From Hymenolepis diminuta (taxonomy: Eukaryota > Platyhelminthes > Cestoda > Cyclophyllidea > Hymenolepididae): a DNA stretch of 64,000 bases. Made by a program: the position numbers and the translations under genes. Positions 1-12,600 of the stretch are shown here, piece by piece (position 1 is the stretch's first letter; the number at the start of each line of letters is the position of its first letter). The DNA lies in NCBI GenBank assembly GCA_900708905.1, contig CAADRB010000033.1:610613-674612 (forward strand). Reading direction: 5' to 3'. The notes beneath the pieces were generated by a model, which had not been told where the DNA came from, did no database searches, and saw only the letters and a program-made list of their open reading frames with translations.

Positions 1-201
1 TTTTTATCATCTCAAAATTAACGTTTATTTGCTTCATATTGTGCCGCAAAATAATTATTCATTCGACAAATTTTATTGTAACTTGCTTTAGGAATTATTT
101 AATCAGCGTTGTTTTGATACTCGGAGTGATGAGTAGGTAATTATTTATAATTTTAGTCGATTTCACCTAATGATATCTCAGAAAGTCTGAATATTGCTTA
201 C

Positions 202-1836
202 TTGATCATCTTTAAGTATTGTGCCTTTCAGCAACTGAAAAGTTGCACTCATTTGCAGGTCCTTTTTGATACGGTTCATTAGTCTGTTGACTTCTAAAAA
301 GAAAAGTGATGATATACTTCACAAAAAAGGACTCTTCCAGAGCTTAAATATAGTAAAACGTCATGCTTGTTTATATGATAAGTTGAGCTATAATAATTAA
401 ATTATAATATCACTTTTGCACATATTATAAAATAAAATTTAATGTCGAACCTTGAATATTCTGCTTCCGTTTTCGGATATAGCTCCTCCAGGTAGAAAAG
501 ACTCTTTTCGTGACTTCGGAATAGTTAATACTAGCTATTTTATTTCGAACATATGAACCTTTCGTTCCCTTAGCGTTCTCGACTATATGTCTCCAAGTTC
601 TTATATGAATAGGAAAATAAAATTTTATCTCAATGGAAGCAAACCAGTCTTTCATACATTAACCCTATTTTACCTGAAGAATAAACTTAACTTGCATTTT
701 CTCGAAAACTCACGCGCAGTTGCCATTTTCACTGGATCTGCCGGCGGACCAAGATATTTGAGCTTTTTAGCAGTAAATAAAAAAAAAGATTACATTGTAA
801 CGAAGGCATATAAAGGTATTCCAAAATTTTGCATAAAATTGATTTGGTCGTTATTTTTATCAATTCAGATACTGAAATTTATGGGTAAGAAGTATTATTC
901 TGCTAAGTGAAATCAAACGAGTTCTGATATGTTAAAAAAACATGTTCACTATTTTCATCTGCTTGCTCATGGCTATAAAGGGAGACCAATTTATCCAGAT
1001 GGCTCGAGTGCCACTCACTCCAATCAACTGGTTGATAGGCCCCAAACAAAGTAGGCACGAACTCAATGGGGATCAAGTCCTGCAATTTAAATTATGGAAC
1101 GTTAAACCGTGAAAGAGTTAACAATCTAATCAGTCTAACTGAAGTAAGATGATCTGGCTTTATTTTCTTCCCATCGGCTTCGTGTTATTTTTAGTGTTAA
1201 ATTACCTTCATATGATCAAAGTGTTAAATTTTTTTGCTCTGCAATGAATAATGACAATTCTTCTTATTAGTATTTTTATGACCTGGTCTATAAATTAATC
1301 GGTGAGAATATTTTTGGGGATTTTTTTACACACATGTAAAATTGAAAGAAACAACTATTTATCCAAAGAAAATAATCAGTTACCATGAAATTTCGATAAT
1401 CAAATTGTTTCCACTGTTCGATCCCTGTCGAACGTATTTGTTTGGGAATGAGAACTTCGCTGATTAAAGTCGATTAATGTCCAGGAAATTGCACAATTAC
1501 CTGCTCCATTGAAAATAAGGAATCGATAAGAGATTTCTCATGTTCTCTTTCAGCCATTCCTTGGGTTGTGGAGGGAGGATAACACAGAGACCACCAAATA
1601 AGGCCTATTGCAAATCGATATATTGGTTTAATTTAATGCAAATGATTCTATTTCAAGGTAATAAAGTTTCAAATAACAGGCTGAGCAAAGGAGTGCATTT
1701 ATGGTGCTTAAGTGTTTTTTTATAGTTATGAATTAAACATTACCTCAAATATATCCATAATGCGATGCCTTTGTAGGTATTTTTCCAAGATAAGCCTTTT
1801 TTCACCGTTGTAATTTACCAAAGGATTGTACCTTGC
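202..1836 (-). CDS. Unidentified protein with N-terminal RIIa/Dpy-30-like docking motif (partial, 7 exons seen)
   Basis: Seven exons keep one reading frame on the minus strand: 1836-1744, 1604-1501, 1459-1384, 1079-942, 762-674, 599-451 and 293-202, about 247 residues. The junctions use GT donors and AG acceptors and their phases agree; the 942/762 junction is the least certain (a donor at 949 with a different acceptor also keeps frame). No start codon was found upstream of 1836, and a good donor at 201 implies more exons beyond the window edge. Seen residues about 17-56 (KYLQRHRIMDIFEAL, then PPQPKEWLKENM) have the helix-turn-helix pattern of RII-alpha/Dpy-30 (R2D2) dimerisation-docking domains, typical of axonemal radial-spoke and sperm-fibrous-sheath proteins. 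The later part is basic and helical with two W-R motifs (FFRTWRHIV, VFSTWRSYI) and ends in a lysine-rich stretch. It lies tandem to AK8. Function is inferred only; I cannot name the ortholog. Confidence 0.68.
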
Positions 1837-3101
1837 CTTAAAGGTTGATTATGGTAAGTTGAGGACAGTAGTTACATTCAGTTACATTCAATTATGACTC
1901 ATGCAATGGAAGGACTCATTGGTGATTCCATATACATAGACTATAAATATTTTACATAAATTCCTGTAATATTTCCTATCTAATATTATGTTAAAAATTG
2001 GTTTTTTTTGTCATGCTTTTAACTGACTAGAGTTAAGAATTAGCCTTAAACTAACAATTAATAGAAGTTTTTTAAAATTTAATGAAAATTATCAATTTAC
2101 AACAATCTCCTCTCGAATCTTTAGAAGCCTTGTTCGAAAAATGACCAAATTGTTGCACGCATGAGCTTACGAAAGTGACTTATCTCAGTACAACATTGCC
2201 AGAAGGTTGATTATAAAATTTAGACCTTCCTAAATGCCAAGCAAATAGACAAATTCTCTCCTATCTTAATTAATAAATTAGAAATGCTGTAGCACCCTAC
2301 TATCACTTCCCACTGATTGCTAGGATATTCACAGTATTAGGTAGCCGGAAATGGCTAAAATTCCATCTCAGGGATGCTATAAGTTAAGTGTGAAGGGTAG
2401 TTGTATGCACCTATCCAGTACATACAAATGCGAGGACATATATTCAAGGAGTCTGTTTAGCATAGTTTTACTATACAGATCATGAACGGAAGGGATACTT
2501 AGGAAACTCTCGGCGTTCTGCATCTAAAACACGTAGAAATAGTCACAAGGAGAACAGAAGTCTATCAATTTGAGAGATTCCAACAAGTATAATAAAGGGA
2601 CAATACGGATATCAGCATAAATGATTATATTGGGCTTAAAAAATCATTAAAATTAAAATATTCTTAATTATAAATCCGAAAATTTTGGTTTAGAATTGCT
2701 ATAATAAAATTCTCAGGTAAATTTGCTCGAGTAGGGAAGGATAGAAAAATCTAATAAGACTCAAAAGTCTTTGAAATATTAAAGTAAACAAACGCAAACA
2801 AGTGAAACCTTGCATTAAAGGCAGAAAAGGACTTCGAAACTTGCAAAATAAAGTCGCAAAATCACTTTTGAGAAATCTAGCCGAGAAAATTTAGGATATA
2901 TTAAATCAAATTCTACGCCAACTTCAACCAAGAAGTAAAGGTGGATTTAGATGAGTCCGAAATGCTTAAAAGATCAAGCAATTTACATAATTTGAATAAA
3001 TAATTGTGTTATGGTAAGCAAGTGGTGCAGTGCAGCAAAAAAATAAACAAAATCGAAAGATTTGAATTTCAAATATTTTAATTGAGCTATTTGGGGATAT
3101 T
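1837..3101. other. Spacer between AK8 and the docking-motif gene
   Basis: This holds the sequence between two genes transcribed in the same direction. The missing first exon, start codon and promoter of the downstream gene should lie here, but I could not find an ATG exon ending in phase 0. A short direct repeat (gttacattca, twice) occurs at about 1870-1890. Confidence 0.4.
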
Positions 3102-4730
3102 TCATTCGGGAAAGGTAAGTCGAGGTAGTTCATTTACGATTAAGTATTCCACATTTTCAAACACCGTCTCCTCATCTTTGTCCGCATCCACATAGAGGGC
3201 ACGGTTGCCATAGTACTCGTCCAATTCAATCCTACGTGCTGCAAATCGGTTAAATTTGAAATTCACCTATAATCAAAATGCCGGAACACTTTAAAATATA
3301 TACTATTAAAATTTAAGTAGCAATTTGTTTAACAAATAATCTCACTCTCTCAAATGCTGCGTAGGGCTGTCGCCATATCCATGACCTTCGTGGAGTATTG
3401 TAATGCGACTCATGCTGTTCACCAAATTTTCGGGACTTTAATCTCGTTATAGCGTCTGCTCGGTTGATATCAAGAAATATAACCCGATTTGGTGAAAGAT
3501 AGGTTTCATCAAGGGCTTGAGCTTGGAGCTTTGTTCTGGGATACCCAAGTAATACCCAACCCTTTAAGGCACAGGCAGCTTCCGATAAAAAGGTTTTAAG
3601 CAAATCAATCACCATTTCATCAGGAACTAAAGAATAAAGAATGAACTATAATGCAAAACAAACCAGCACTGTGCGAATCGGTATACGGTTTCATATCCAT
3701 TCCCAACTTAGTTTCTCTAATGACCTCTCTACGAATAAGCGTCCCACAATGAACTGGGATAAGATTATATTTCTTTTCCAGTTTCTCGGCTACAGTCTTT
3801 CGGCCAGAACCTGAGAAACCCAGTAAGAGAACTCGAGGTGTCCATATGGCTGAATTGCGAGGTGGACGAGATAAATGACACATTGTTCGATGAAATACCT
3901 CATTGAGCGAACGGTCGGCAGAGATAGGAATAATTTTGTCCATGTATATTCGGCTGAGTGTGGTAAAATGATGACGGTAATCAACTACTTGCGAATTGAG
4001 ATAAGTGAGATCTTCAGATTTTCCTGCACTTGTTATATCCTCGGAATCTAAGGAAGGTTCTGTATCGACAGGAAATCATAGTATTGAAGTCAACTTGCCA
4101 TTATTTACGCTCTCGTTGATCTTTAAGGCCGCTCTTTCTTTAAGAATCTTATCAGGTGCATCCAAAACAACTAAGCTTAACTAAAGATTGAAACTTAATA
4201 TATTACTTATTTTTTCAGGAAAGATCCCAGATCTTTGTAGTGCCTTTCCTTCCTCCAAAGTCGTAGGGTAACCGGTTAAAACATAGCCATTTTTCTCACA
4301 GTCATCTTCGGCTAACCGATTTTTAAGAAAATTAGCATAAATCCTTGCTTTTGAAGTGCTTTCTGTATCTTGATTTCCCTCAACAGCTTGTCTTAGTAAA
4401 TTTAATGGAATATGTATACAGTTCAGCCTTTGGGCAACGTATTCCCCTAATGTATACTTTCCGGAGCATGGTGGTCCAAGAATAAAAATGGACGGTTCTA
4501 ATATTTTTAATCAGCAATCTTATTTGCCTCTTACTATTAATTGATTCATGTTTAAGCACATTAATCAAAAATTCTATTGGATCGTCTGGTTTCGAAATAA
4601 TAAGTCGTTTTAAAAGATTCTATACTTATGTTTATTTAAAACAAACCTCTATTATTGCATAAATTGAGTGCTTGTTTGCATATTCAACAAATCGAGGTGA
4701 GAAATACACGGGTTTAGTTAATCTGTCCAT
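3102..4730 (-). CDS. AK8: Adenylate kinase 8 (seven exons, complete)
   Basis: AK8 is a cilium/flagellum-associated nucleoside monophosphate kinase with two kinase-like domains. Exons on the minus strand are 4730-4647, 4619-4535, 4497-4207, 4170-4099, 4059-3664, 3626-3346 and 3266-3102. They total 1374 nt and give 457 residues plus TGA; human AK8, from memory, is about 479. Introns are 27, 37, 36, 39 (GC-AG), 37 and 79 nt. Residues about 11-56 form an R2D2-like N-terminal helix pair ending in PDDPIEFL. Domain 1 has an intact P-loop GPPCSGKYT (64-72) and the NGYVLTGYP segment. Domain 2 has RVLLLG-FSGSGRKT (P-loop at 258-266, with R264 where the canonical lysine sits) and GWVLLGYPRT with the usual arginine at 340. 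Both LID regions (DPxTGxxYH in the family) are short or unrecognisable. The ending RIELDEYYG...TVFENVEYLIVNELP matches the family C-terminus. The start is the first ATG in frame before the docking motif. Identification is from recalled family sequence. Confidence 0.93.
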
Positions 4731-5800
4731 TTAAAATGGCTCCAGCGTCGTCGTTATGAGAATGAATTTAAAAACCTTGAACTTTGCTGAAAAAGCAGTA
4801 GTTCAACTAAATTATTTATTTATATTAAATAAATTTATTTCAACAACTAAATTAAAATTTATATCATAAACCATGTTTTTTGAAATTATTTACCAAAATA
4901 ATTAAATAATGTAAAGTTGGTATACACCTTCTGAATTTTTTGAAAATCATATCCAGATTTCAATGGAATCTATACAATTCACAACGAAGTAAAAGTGCAT
5001 TTATTTGTATATTATCAGATAGCGTTAGAAGAAGTAATGTATCATAAATTTTCTCTAAGTATAAAAGGTTTGAGCTACATTACTAAACCATTTTAAATAT
5101 AAATTTACCATCCAAATATAGTCAAGTTCTTAAATACAGTGTAAAGAATTCTCTCTTTGTTTTTTTGCTACAACAACATGGAAATTAATCTTCCGGTTTT
5201 CTTGGAAAAATTTAATTGCATTTAAACTCTGATTAAGATTTGGTGTTTAGTTTCTGCTGTCATTTAAACTTCATTGCCAACTCATTAATAAATGACTCAT
5301 TTTGGTTTTAGCACAATTTTTACTCTAAATCTCCTAATTTTAACTGCAATATAATTCGTACATGGGAAAACATTTACTAAACCTGATATCTTAAATTAAC
5401 CGAGAAGTTTGTAGACGATAATTCATAACCCTATTCCGTTCAAATACTTTCCCTACAAGCAGAAGAACTTTGCATTAATTCGAGTCAAAATAACTTCATT
5501 TCATCATTTTTAAACATTTATCCTGATTATTTTATGTTAATATTTAGAAAGCGATCGGCTTTTGAATTTGGTTCCATGCTTCTGCAAATAAGCAGAATTT
5601 TTTAACGTGAAATTAATGTAAATTGATTGGTTTTATGATTTCTCATAACTTCTATAACTTTAATGTCCATTTATTCATTTAGTGAAGGTGTGTTATCTAA
5701 AGTTCTTGATTTGAAGTAAGTGGTAATCCAGATTTGATCGTTGTATTTAGGTTTGGGACAGAAATTCACACAATTTGATATTAAATCTAAGGGCTGGTAT
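4731..5800. other. AT-rich intergenic DNA upstream of AK8
   Basis: The AK8 promoter should lie in the first few hundred bases, but I see no convincing TATA, CCAAT or X-box site. The rest is plain AT-rich sequence with many stop codons in all frames. Confidence 0.4.
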
Positions 5801-6075
5801 GAGCTACTCTTCTCTGTAGGTTGATAGATACTTCAGCGCCCTACGTAATTGCACTAGCTACGAATACAAACCGATCAAACACACAACGTTTAAACATGAC
5901 GTACTTTTCTTCTTGATATGTTGGTTTAAATAGTACGAGCGTTAATCAAATGATTTGTACGAATTCGTTCTAATAAAAGGGAAGTAAAAGAATCATTATT
6001 TAAAAGGAGAAAAGAATCTCACATATAAGAATTATTTTTGGAGAAAACCCTATTTTCTTCTGTGTGGCAAGATCA
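5801..6075 (+). repeat. Dispersed repeat family C, copy 1
   Basis: This stretch is similar to 9396-9685 in the same orientation. Shared blocks in order are tctctrtaggnt-ga, a CCGATC/TGATCCAACG-like block, aattcgttc-aataaaaggg, and cacatataagaattatttt followed by agagaaaa. Divergence is substantial, so it is an old repeat of unknown class with no coding content. Confidence 0.5.
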
Positions 6076-7395
6076 TGTTTCCGTTTCTAGAGCTATAACT
6101 CGTAATAGCTACCTGCAACTGTTCGGGAATTTTCAACTGCTTCCCTAAGATTAAAATATGGAAAAGTCTTTTACTAAACTATGGGAAACGCAAAGACGGT
6201 GAAATATGGGAATATTATGGAACAATTCGCAACCTACTGGATTTTATTGCCTTCATATAATTATTATCAAACAATTTTTAATTACACTTATTGCCTACTA
6301 TTAGAGTACACTTTTGTTTTAAATAATACAATTTACGCTGAATGAAATTAGTTGAGCTACTGGCACAAATCATAAATGCCAGAAAGCCGGAAGCTCTACA
6401 GGCCTTTTGCAATTACTGAAATTAATTAACCAACTGGACGGTAAAAGAGAGAGAGAGAGAGAGAGAGGGGAGGAGAGATAGCGAGAATGAATGAAGGAGC
6501 AATAAACTTCCTCTTTAAATTATGAAATTAATGGCATTTTCTCGTTTTATTTGGAAACTGACGCCAAATAATTTATTTTGATAAAAATGAAGATAACTGA
6601 GCACAAATAATGCAAAATATAGCAAATAACAACGTTTTCAACTATTTATTTGAGGAAATTATTTTGATCAAGATATCTGCCGAATATTCTCCCAGAAGAC
6701 TTTCGGTTTTGTTAGACATTGCAAACAAGTTAAAAATCAGTCATCAATTTATTTTAAGTATATTGAAATAAATATTGAAAGAAATACAAAATATTCACAG
6801 ATATAGAACATTTAAAGGTTTAGAAACCTCTAAGTTAGGGGAGATGCATTGTTAGACAGCGTTTTCTGCCTTTCAGCAATCTGCATTATAATCAGTCTTA
6901 TCTTTTAAACCATTTTATATCAAAACCATCCGTCCTTAATCGTCAAACCTGAGATATAGGGAATCGTGAGGAAAAACAGCAAAATGGTGTTCAGAGAATG
7001 ATAGGGAACGAATATCACCGTTTCTCTTAAGATACCAATCCTTCCCATTCAGATTGCAGAAGAGTGACTGCCAAAATTATTACACAGGTGTACATTCCCT
7101 AACCTTCTTACCATAATTTGGCACGATTTTAAGACCATCCCTAAATCCTTTTACTTGGTGGATTTATTCATTTTCATATGGGGGACTGATTCGATTTAAA
7201 ATTTCTTATGACGCTTTAAAACTCCTATTTATGCTATGTATGGTTTATATCAGTAAAAGAGAAATGAATTTTTATTAGATTTAGATGAGGCAACTACTAA
7301 ATACCTGTGAGTAAATGGATCAATTATAAAGAACGAGGCTGTCTCAGATTTACTATATTGTCGATAAGTATTACGTAAGACCATTTTGCTATCTT
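6076..7395. other. Non-coding AT-rich stretch with a GA microsatellite
   Basis: Apart from the GA run at 6446-6470 I see nothing recognisable here. Confidence 0.4.
6446..6470. repeat. (GA)n microsatellite
   Basis: About ten uninterrupted AG/GA units are followed by a G-rich tail (ggggagg). It is a simple sequence repeat with no neighbouring gene. Confidence 0.9.
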
Positions 7396-7700
7396 AACCG
7401 TCGGAAGGAGAGAATGAATTAAAGTGGCAAGACAGACCATCATTTGTTAAACAGCCAGTCAATAAGCACTGGAAATAGGGACTTTGCTCAGTAATCCAGA
7501 TGACGAATTCCGAAATTTGAATTTTGGAGCATGCACTACCCATTAAGTAACTATTGTACAACCCAAATCCAAAATCAAATGAAATGGAACCTTTTTATCC
7601 CCTGGCTTTACTCCCTTTATTCTTTATTGGACTTTATGTTAACCGTTTTCAGTTGCTCTCTGTTAGAAGAAATGATAACTATTTTCCCCTGCTCCCAGCA
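7396..7700 (+). repeat. Dispersed repeat family A, copy 1
   Basis: Diagnostic blocks in order are ccagtcaataagcactgg, gaaatttgaattttggagca, gtaactattgtacaacccaa, atccaaaatcaaatgaa and ttattggactttatgttaac, then cagttgct. The same order recurs in at least thirteen other places in the window. The copy is truncated before the usual tail. A 61-codon open frame inside it is not conserved among copies and is not a gene. Confidence 0.75.
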
Positions 7701-9395
7701 TTTCTTTTATGAATAAAAATATGATTTCTTTTTTACTTCCCCACCGATAAAGGACACTTGATAATTATACTTATTTGTTTAAGTCGATACTGAATGAAAG
7801 TGAACTTCGTTAATACACGCGTGTTGACTGTAACGTATCTTGTGCTCTGCCGTGGGTTATTGACTTCTGTGTTGAGTCGCTATACAACCGAGTTTTCTAG
7901 ATTGTTGGCTCTGCGAGATTACTATCGGAACTTCTACTTTTTTACGTTATAACACTATCCCACAGTGAAAAATTGTATTTTTTCCTTGATGAGAGTTATA
8001 ATGTAATAGTAAACAATTCTAGCAAGATTGACAATTCTTATTTTGTAAATAGAAAATGAGCTGTTTATAATTTTTTATTATACAATGAGTGAAATAGGTT
8101 CAAGGTCCTCTTAGTCCCTAACTTAGCAGAATAGCGAACTGAACTATATAAATAATTTTGATGCTATCAGTTTAATTAAGTAAAAATGCTGAGAAAACCA
8201 ATTCACTTCACCAGTCAGATAAAAACTGATTGAATATGCTAGTCGAATGATGTCATCTATAAAACATCTCTTTTTGACAACTCCTCTAAAATTAAACATA
8301 AGTGTTAAAAATGAATCTTATATCATATATGGCAAAAGGAAGAAAATATTCTGCATCAGTGAATGAAATGTATCTAAATACTGATAAAATCATTTTTTTT
8401 GACAAATCGAAAGAAGGCGTAAACTGCTAAATAAATTATTATTTTGAATCACAAAATAACTATTAGTTAGAAAAGTATCCAAAATGGAGATTTTAAGAGA
8501 ACTCCACTTTACGGGAATTTGAAATAAGTATAGGATTATTGACAGACAATTTTCCAAAGATAGGGCTACTTAATAACCCTAATAACCACTTGCTGCTCAG
8601 TAAAGGCAATTCAAAAAGGTGCTCAACCTAGTTGTTTCATTTTTCAATTGAATCCAGAGAGAATTCAGAAACGTTTTCGGTTGCTCTGGAATAATAAACA
8701 TTTGTAGATTTACGATTATCCCATTTTTCTTAAAATATGATAACTATTGTATTAAAGAAATATTTTCTCAAATTTTACTATCAAAAACCAAATCTCAGAC
8801 AATGAGACAATCAAAATTCACTTATTTTTGAAGAGCTTTGTGACAAAATCAGTAAACAACTTGGTTCTAGCGGTGAGAGTTGTGAGAAGAAAGTTGTATT
8901 TAAGCGTTGATCGAAATGGATATGGCTGAGGAGCCCAGCCATTCTCCCTTTAAATGCCAACTAGTAGATTCAATAAAAGAAATCATACAAGAAAAAAAAC
9001 ACTTGTGAAGACTTCCGCAATCTGCTTAATGACGACAGTATTCAGAAAGTATATTTTCTTTAGTCGGGTGGAACCTAATGATCAATACCTAAATGTATGA
9101 GAAGTGAACTACATACACTACCACAAAACATGATTTGATTAAAGGAATATCGATACGGCTCTAATAGTAAATAAAACGAGGGATGTATCCTAAAATGTGA
9201 ATATAAGGACATTGGAACTTGAAGTAGTGGACTATGTCCAAGAAGCATGTCCAGAATCCAAGGTTAAAATTTTTTAAGGCTGAGGAGTTACACGTCCATT
9301 TATTTTGTATCAGACCTGGAAATGAACTCGAACGCAGAGACAGATTAGTTTACTAATCTCACAGCTCGTTGAATTTTAATGCTGCTAACATTTTA
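7701..9395. other. Intergenic DNA, nothing recognised
   Basis: AT-rich sequence with stops in all frames; I see no gene, RNA or clear repeat. Confidence 0.4.
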
Positions 9396-9685
9396 TGATC
9401 TGCTCTTCTCTATAGGATACCGTAACCAACTCTTAAATTTCCTAAGACATTGCAATAGTTATAAATATGATCCAACGACACCACGATACAAAACGTCCCA
9501 AACCACCACATCAAAATAAGACGCAAGCTTTCTTATCGATAGGACAGTTTATATTATGAACCACTTACAACCGCAATATAAATAATTCGTTCGAATAAAA
9601 GGGGATTACAAAGTGGAGAATAAAGAATCTTACATATAAGAATTATTTCAGAGAAAATATTATTTCCTTACATGTAGCGTAACAT
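9396..9685 (+). repeat. Dispersed repeat family C, copy 2
   Basis: This is the counterpart of 5801-6075 in the same orientation. It shares the tctctataggata start, the aattcgttcgaataaaaggg block and the tacatataagaattatttca block. No terminal inverted repeat is evident. Confidence 0.5.
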
Positions 9686-12600
9686 GACCTTATTAGATAC
9701 TCCCCAAGTATTGAAAACAGCTTCAAAAGGAGTCACCGACAACGAACAACTACTCATCACTAAAAATGAACTCTCTTGGTTTTTTATTTTTGTCTGGTTG
9801 TATAAACCCCGAATAGAACACATACTACATACCGCGCTTCTCATACACTTGTACACAAGCTTAAGCCCCCTCAGTCTCTTTGCTTATTCAAAATTTCGTC
9901 TCCGCCCTCTCTCCTAACCGCGTTTTAACTGCTGTTGTTTAATAGACTTTGGCCTGCACTGAACTCTCGGTGTTCTGACTTTGGAAAATTTAGTCCGCCG
10001 TTATGCCGTAATTCATAAATAAGCTACTTCAACTTCTTCGATGTCCTAACTCAAATTTTTTCATAAATGATCTCCTTTCTCTGAACGGTATTGAATTACT
10101 TTTCTAGTCCCAATGTTCATATAACTCCTAAAAATGAGATGAATTTTTTTGCCATGATATTGATAATATATAAAAATGCATAATCATTAGTAAATTGCAG
10201 AGAACTTAATGAATTTGGGAATCTGAAGAGAATAAATGAAGTCATTGGAAAGTGGAAAAAATTATCTTCCGTTGGGAAGATTAAAATAGCTAAATCATTA
10301 ATTAGTTGTTTTTAAGAATCGTTTTATTCTACGCTAAATTTATGCAGCTCCCATAATTTTGTTTGCTTTATAAATAACTTATCATCGAAATAATAATGAT
10401 CTTTTTTTAAAACCTTGTTAGCTTGGTAACTGGGTGAATTGTCTATGCGATTTAGGTGAAAAGAAATTCTTTTACACAACATTTGTTAATACCGGTATTA
10501 AATATGTCATAAAATACATTAACTAATTACAAATTCACCACCACTATAAAAGCCTTTTTAATTTCAACTTCCTCCTAACACCTCTCGGCCTTCACTCAAT
10601 TCTGTCCCTTATTCCTCCGTCTACAGGTTATCTGTAGACCTTTACTTGGTATTTTACGCTGGTATATTAAATTTTACTTTGTTATTTAGTCTCTTTTTCA
10701 ACTTCTTAGATGTAAAGCAGACGCCTTCTCCTTTCTCTCTTCTAGTGTGAACATTGTAGCTCGCCATATATCTACTTGTTTCCACCATCGCTTTTAAAGG
10801 AAGTTGTCTTAAGAAGCGCATATGTTTTGAATGTTCTCTACGAATTCGCAAGTTTTTGGGAGAACAAGTTCCACTCTCGGTCACTTCATTTAACTGTCTA
10901 CAAATTATGATCACAGTTATAGAAATATTGTATTCCTTTTGCTGAAGTATTAGGTATGACAAGAAGAAATCAAAAATAGTCTGGCGGTGTATTTCAATCA
11001 GTTAGATCGATTTGTCTTTAAAATTATACCCGCTCTCCCCTATTTTCTACACTTAACTCATCCTGCGTATATAAGTGAAATATTCAGAACTCATATTAAT
11101 TGTCATGTCATCAAAATATCAGTTCTACAACTCATAAATTGATATCACTATGTGCATTTAACAAGTCTCTTACTTACTATATAATTCAATGTAAACAATT
11201 ATATATTATGTGAAAATATCAGGTTCTTCTCAAGACACCTATCCTTTTAATATTTGTTTGAATAAAGTGTTTTTTTGCATGAAATTCAATTTAATTTAAT
11301 TCCGGCAACCAAATGGAGAATGAGACATTCTAGTTTTGTTGAATTTATTTAATTAGCAGTTTTTATTAACGGACAGAATTTATTATTTAAGGGACGAGTT
11401 AGACGTAGGGGAGACAGTGTTATATTAAATTGAATGGAAAAGTACAGAATTGCAAAGATTTCTACTAGGATCGTGTAATGACTCCATTCCGATCATTATT
11501 AAATTCTTTACAACATGTAAGACCACAATGCTCCAGTTCAGAGAAAAATTACATTTTTACAGTGGGGTTGAAGACACCTTGCTTCCTTTGATAAACTAAT
11601 TTTTCTTAGACAGATCTTAATATGTCTGACGAAGTCTATTATATTTATTGACTCAAGGAATTCAGATTCAACCCGTTAGGATAGTTAGCTAATATTTATA
11701 TAGATAGGAGAGACACGCAACCCATAGTAGGCACAATGGACTATTACTCAACGGGGAAAATAACGGATTATGTCTGCACAAGAGTCCCGATAATTAATTA
11801 CCAATAAGCCTCAAACATGTGGGTAAGTGGAGGGTTCTTTTAGAAAATCTTTAGATGGAAAAAGGGAGAGGGTTCAGATCGCCTGCTGGAAACATTTCTG
11901 GAAGATAGCGTGTAAAGACAACCGCGGATTCCAGAAGTTGGGATGCTAATAGTGTGCATGAAATCAAATGCATGTGTACCGATTTACAAGCGCAACATGA
12001 GATTCTGTTAATTATGCACGAATCAGTCTGACCATCGTGAATAGACAGTTACCTAATGGAAAATAAGTAATCGCGCTATGTGAAAGATGGTAAGACGCAG
12101 TCTTATAACATGTACAATTCAAGGTGTAAACCTCTTTCTACTTTCAAATGAAAGAAAACTCATTAGTGAAATGGATGAATTTAGAAATGCATATGTATAT
12201 AAAGCTATATTAGACAAAGTGGAATCAAAACATTTAAAAGTGGGTTTTAACAGAACACAACGCACTTACATACATTAAGCCAAGACAAGATTAAAGAAAA
12301 ATGGGTATATTATTGTTTAAGTCCAAGAGGAATCCAAAAGTTTTACTCTTCTCTCCTTTCTTTATATGCCATAACGACGTCCTGACACATTCTGTCCAAA
12401 ACAGAAACTATTTTATACATTTTAGCTGAAAAAGTCGTATCGTTATTAAATGGGATTGGTAGTCCATACTTAATTCTTGATATAAAAATATCACTCTGAA
12501 AGAATCTGAGCGAAAATGATGAAGTGAGAAAATGCTTTATTTATGCGAGTGTCCACAGAAAAGAAGACGTTACTCTTGCGCTATCGGCGGGATCACAGTC

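Noticed and set aside
587..910. 107-codon open frame on the plus strand
   Set aside because: It is antisense to exons of the docking-motif gene and has no protein-like features.
1540..1725. 61-codon plus-strand open frame
   Set aside because: Antisense to exon 1501-1604 of the minus-strand gene, whose frame is supported by splice phases.
10654..10962. 102-codon minus-strand open frame (RREHSKHMRFLRQLP...)
   Set aside because: Longest open frame in its region, but no recognisable family, no splice partners and no repeat relatives seen.
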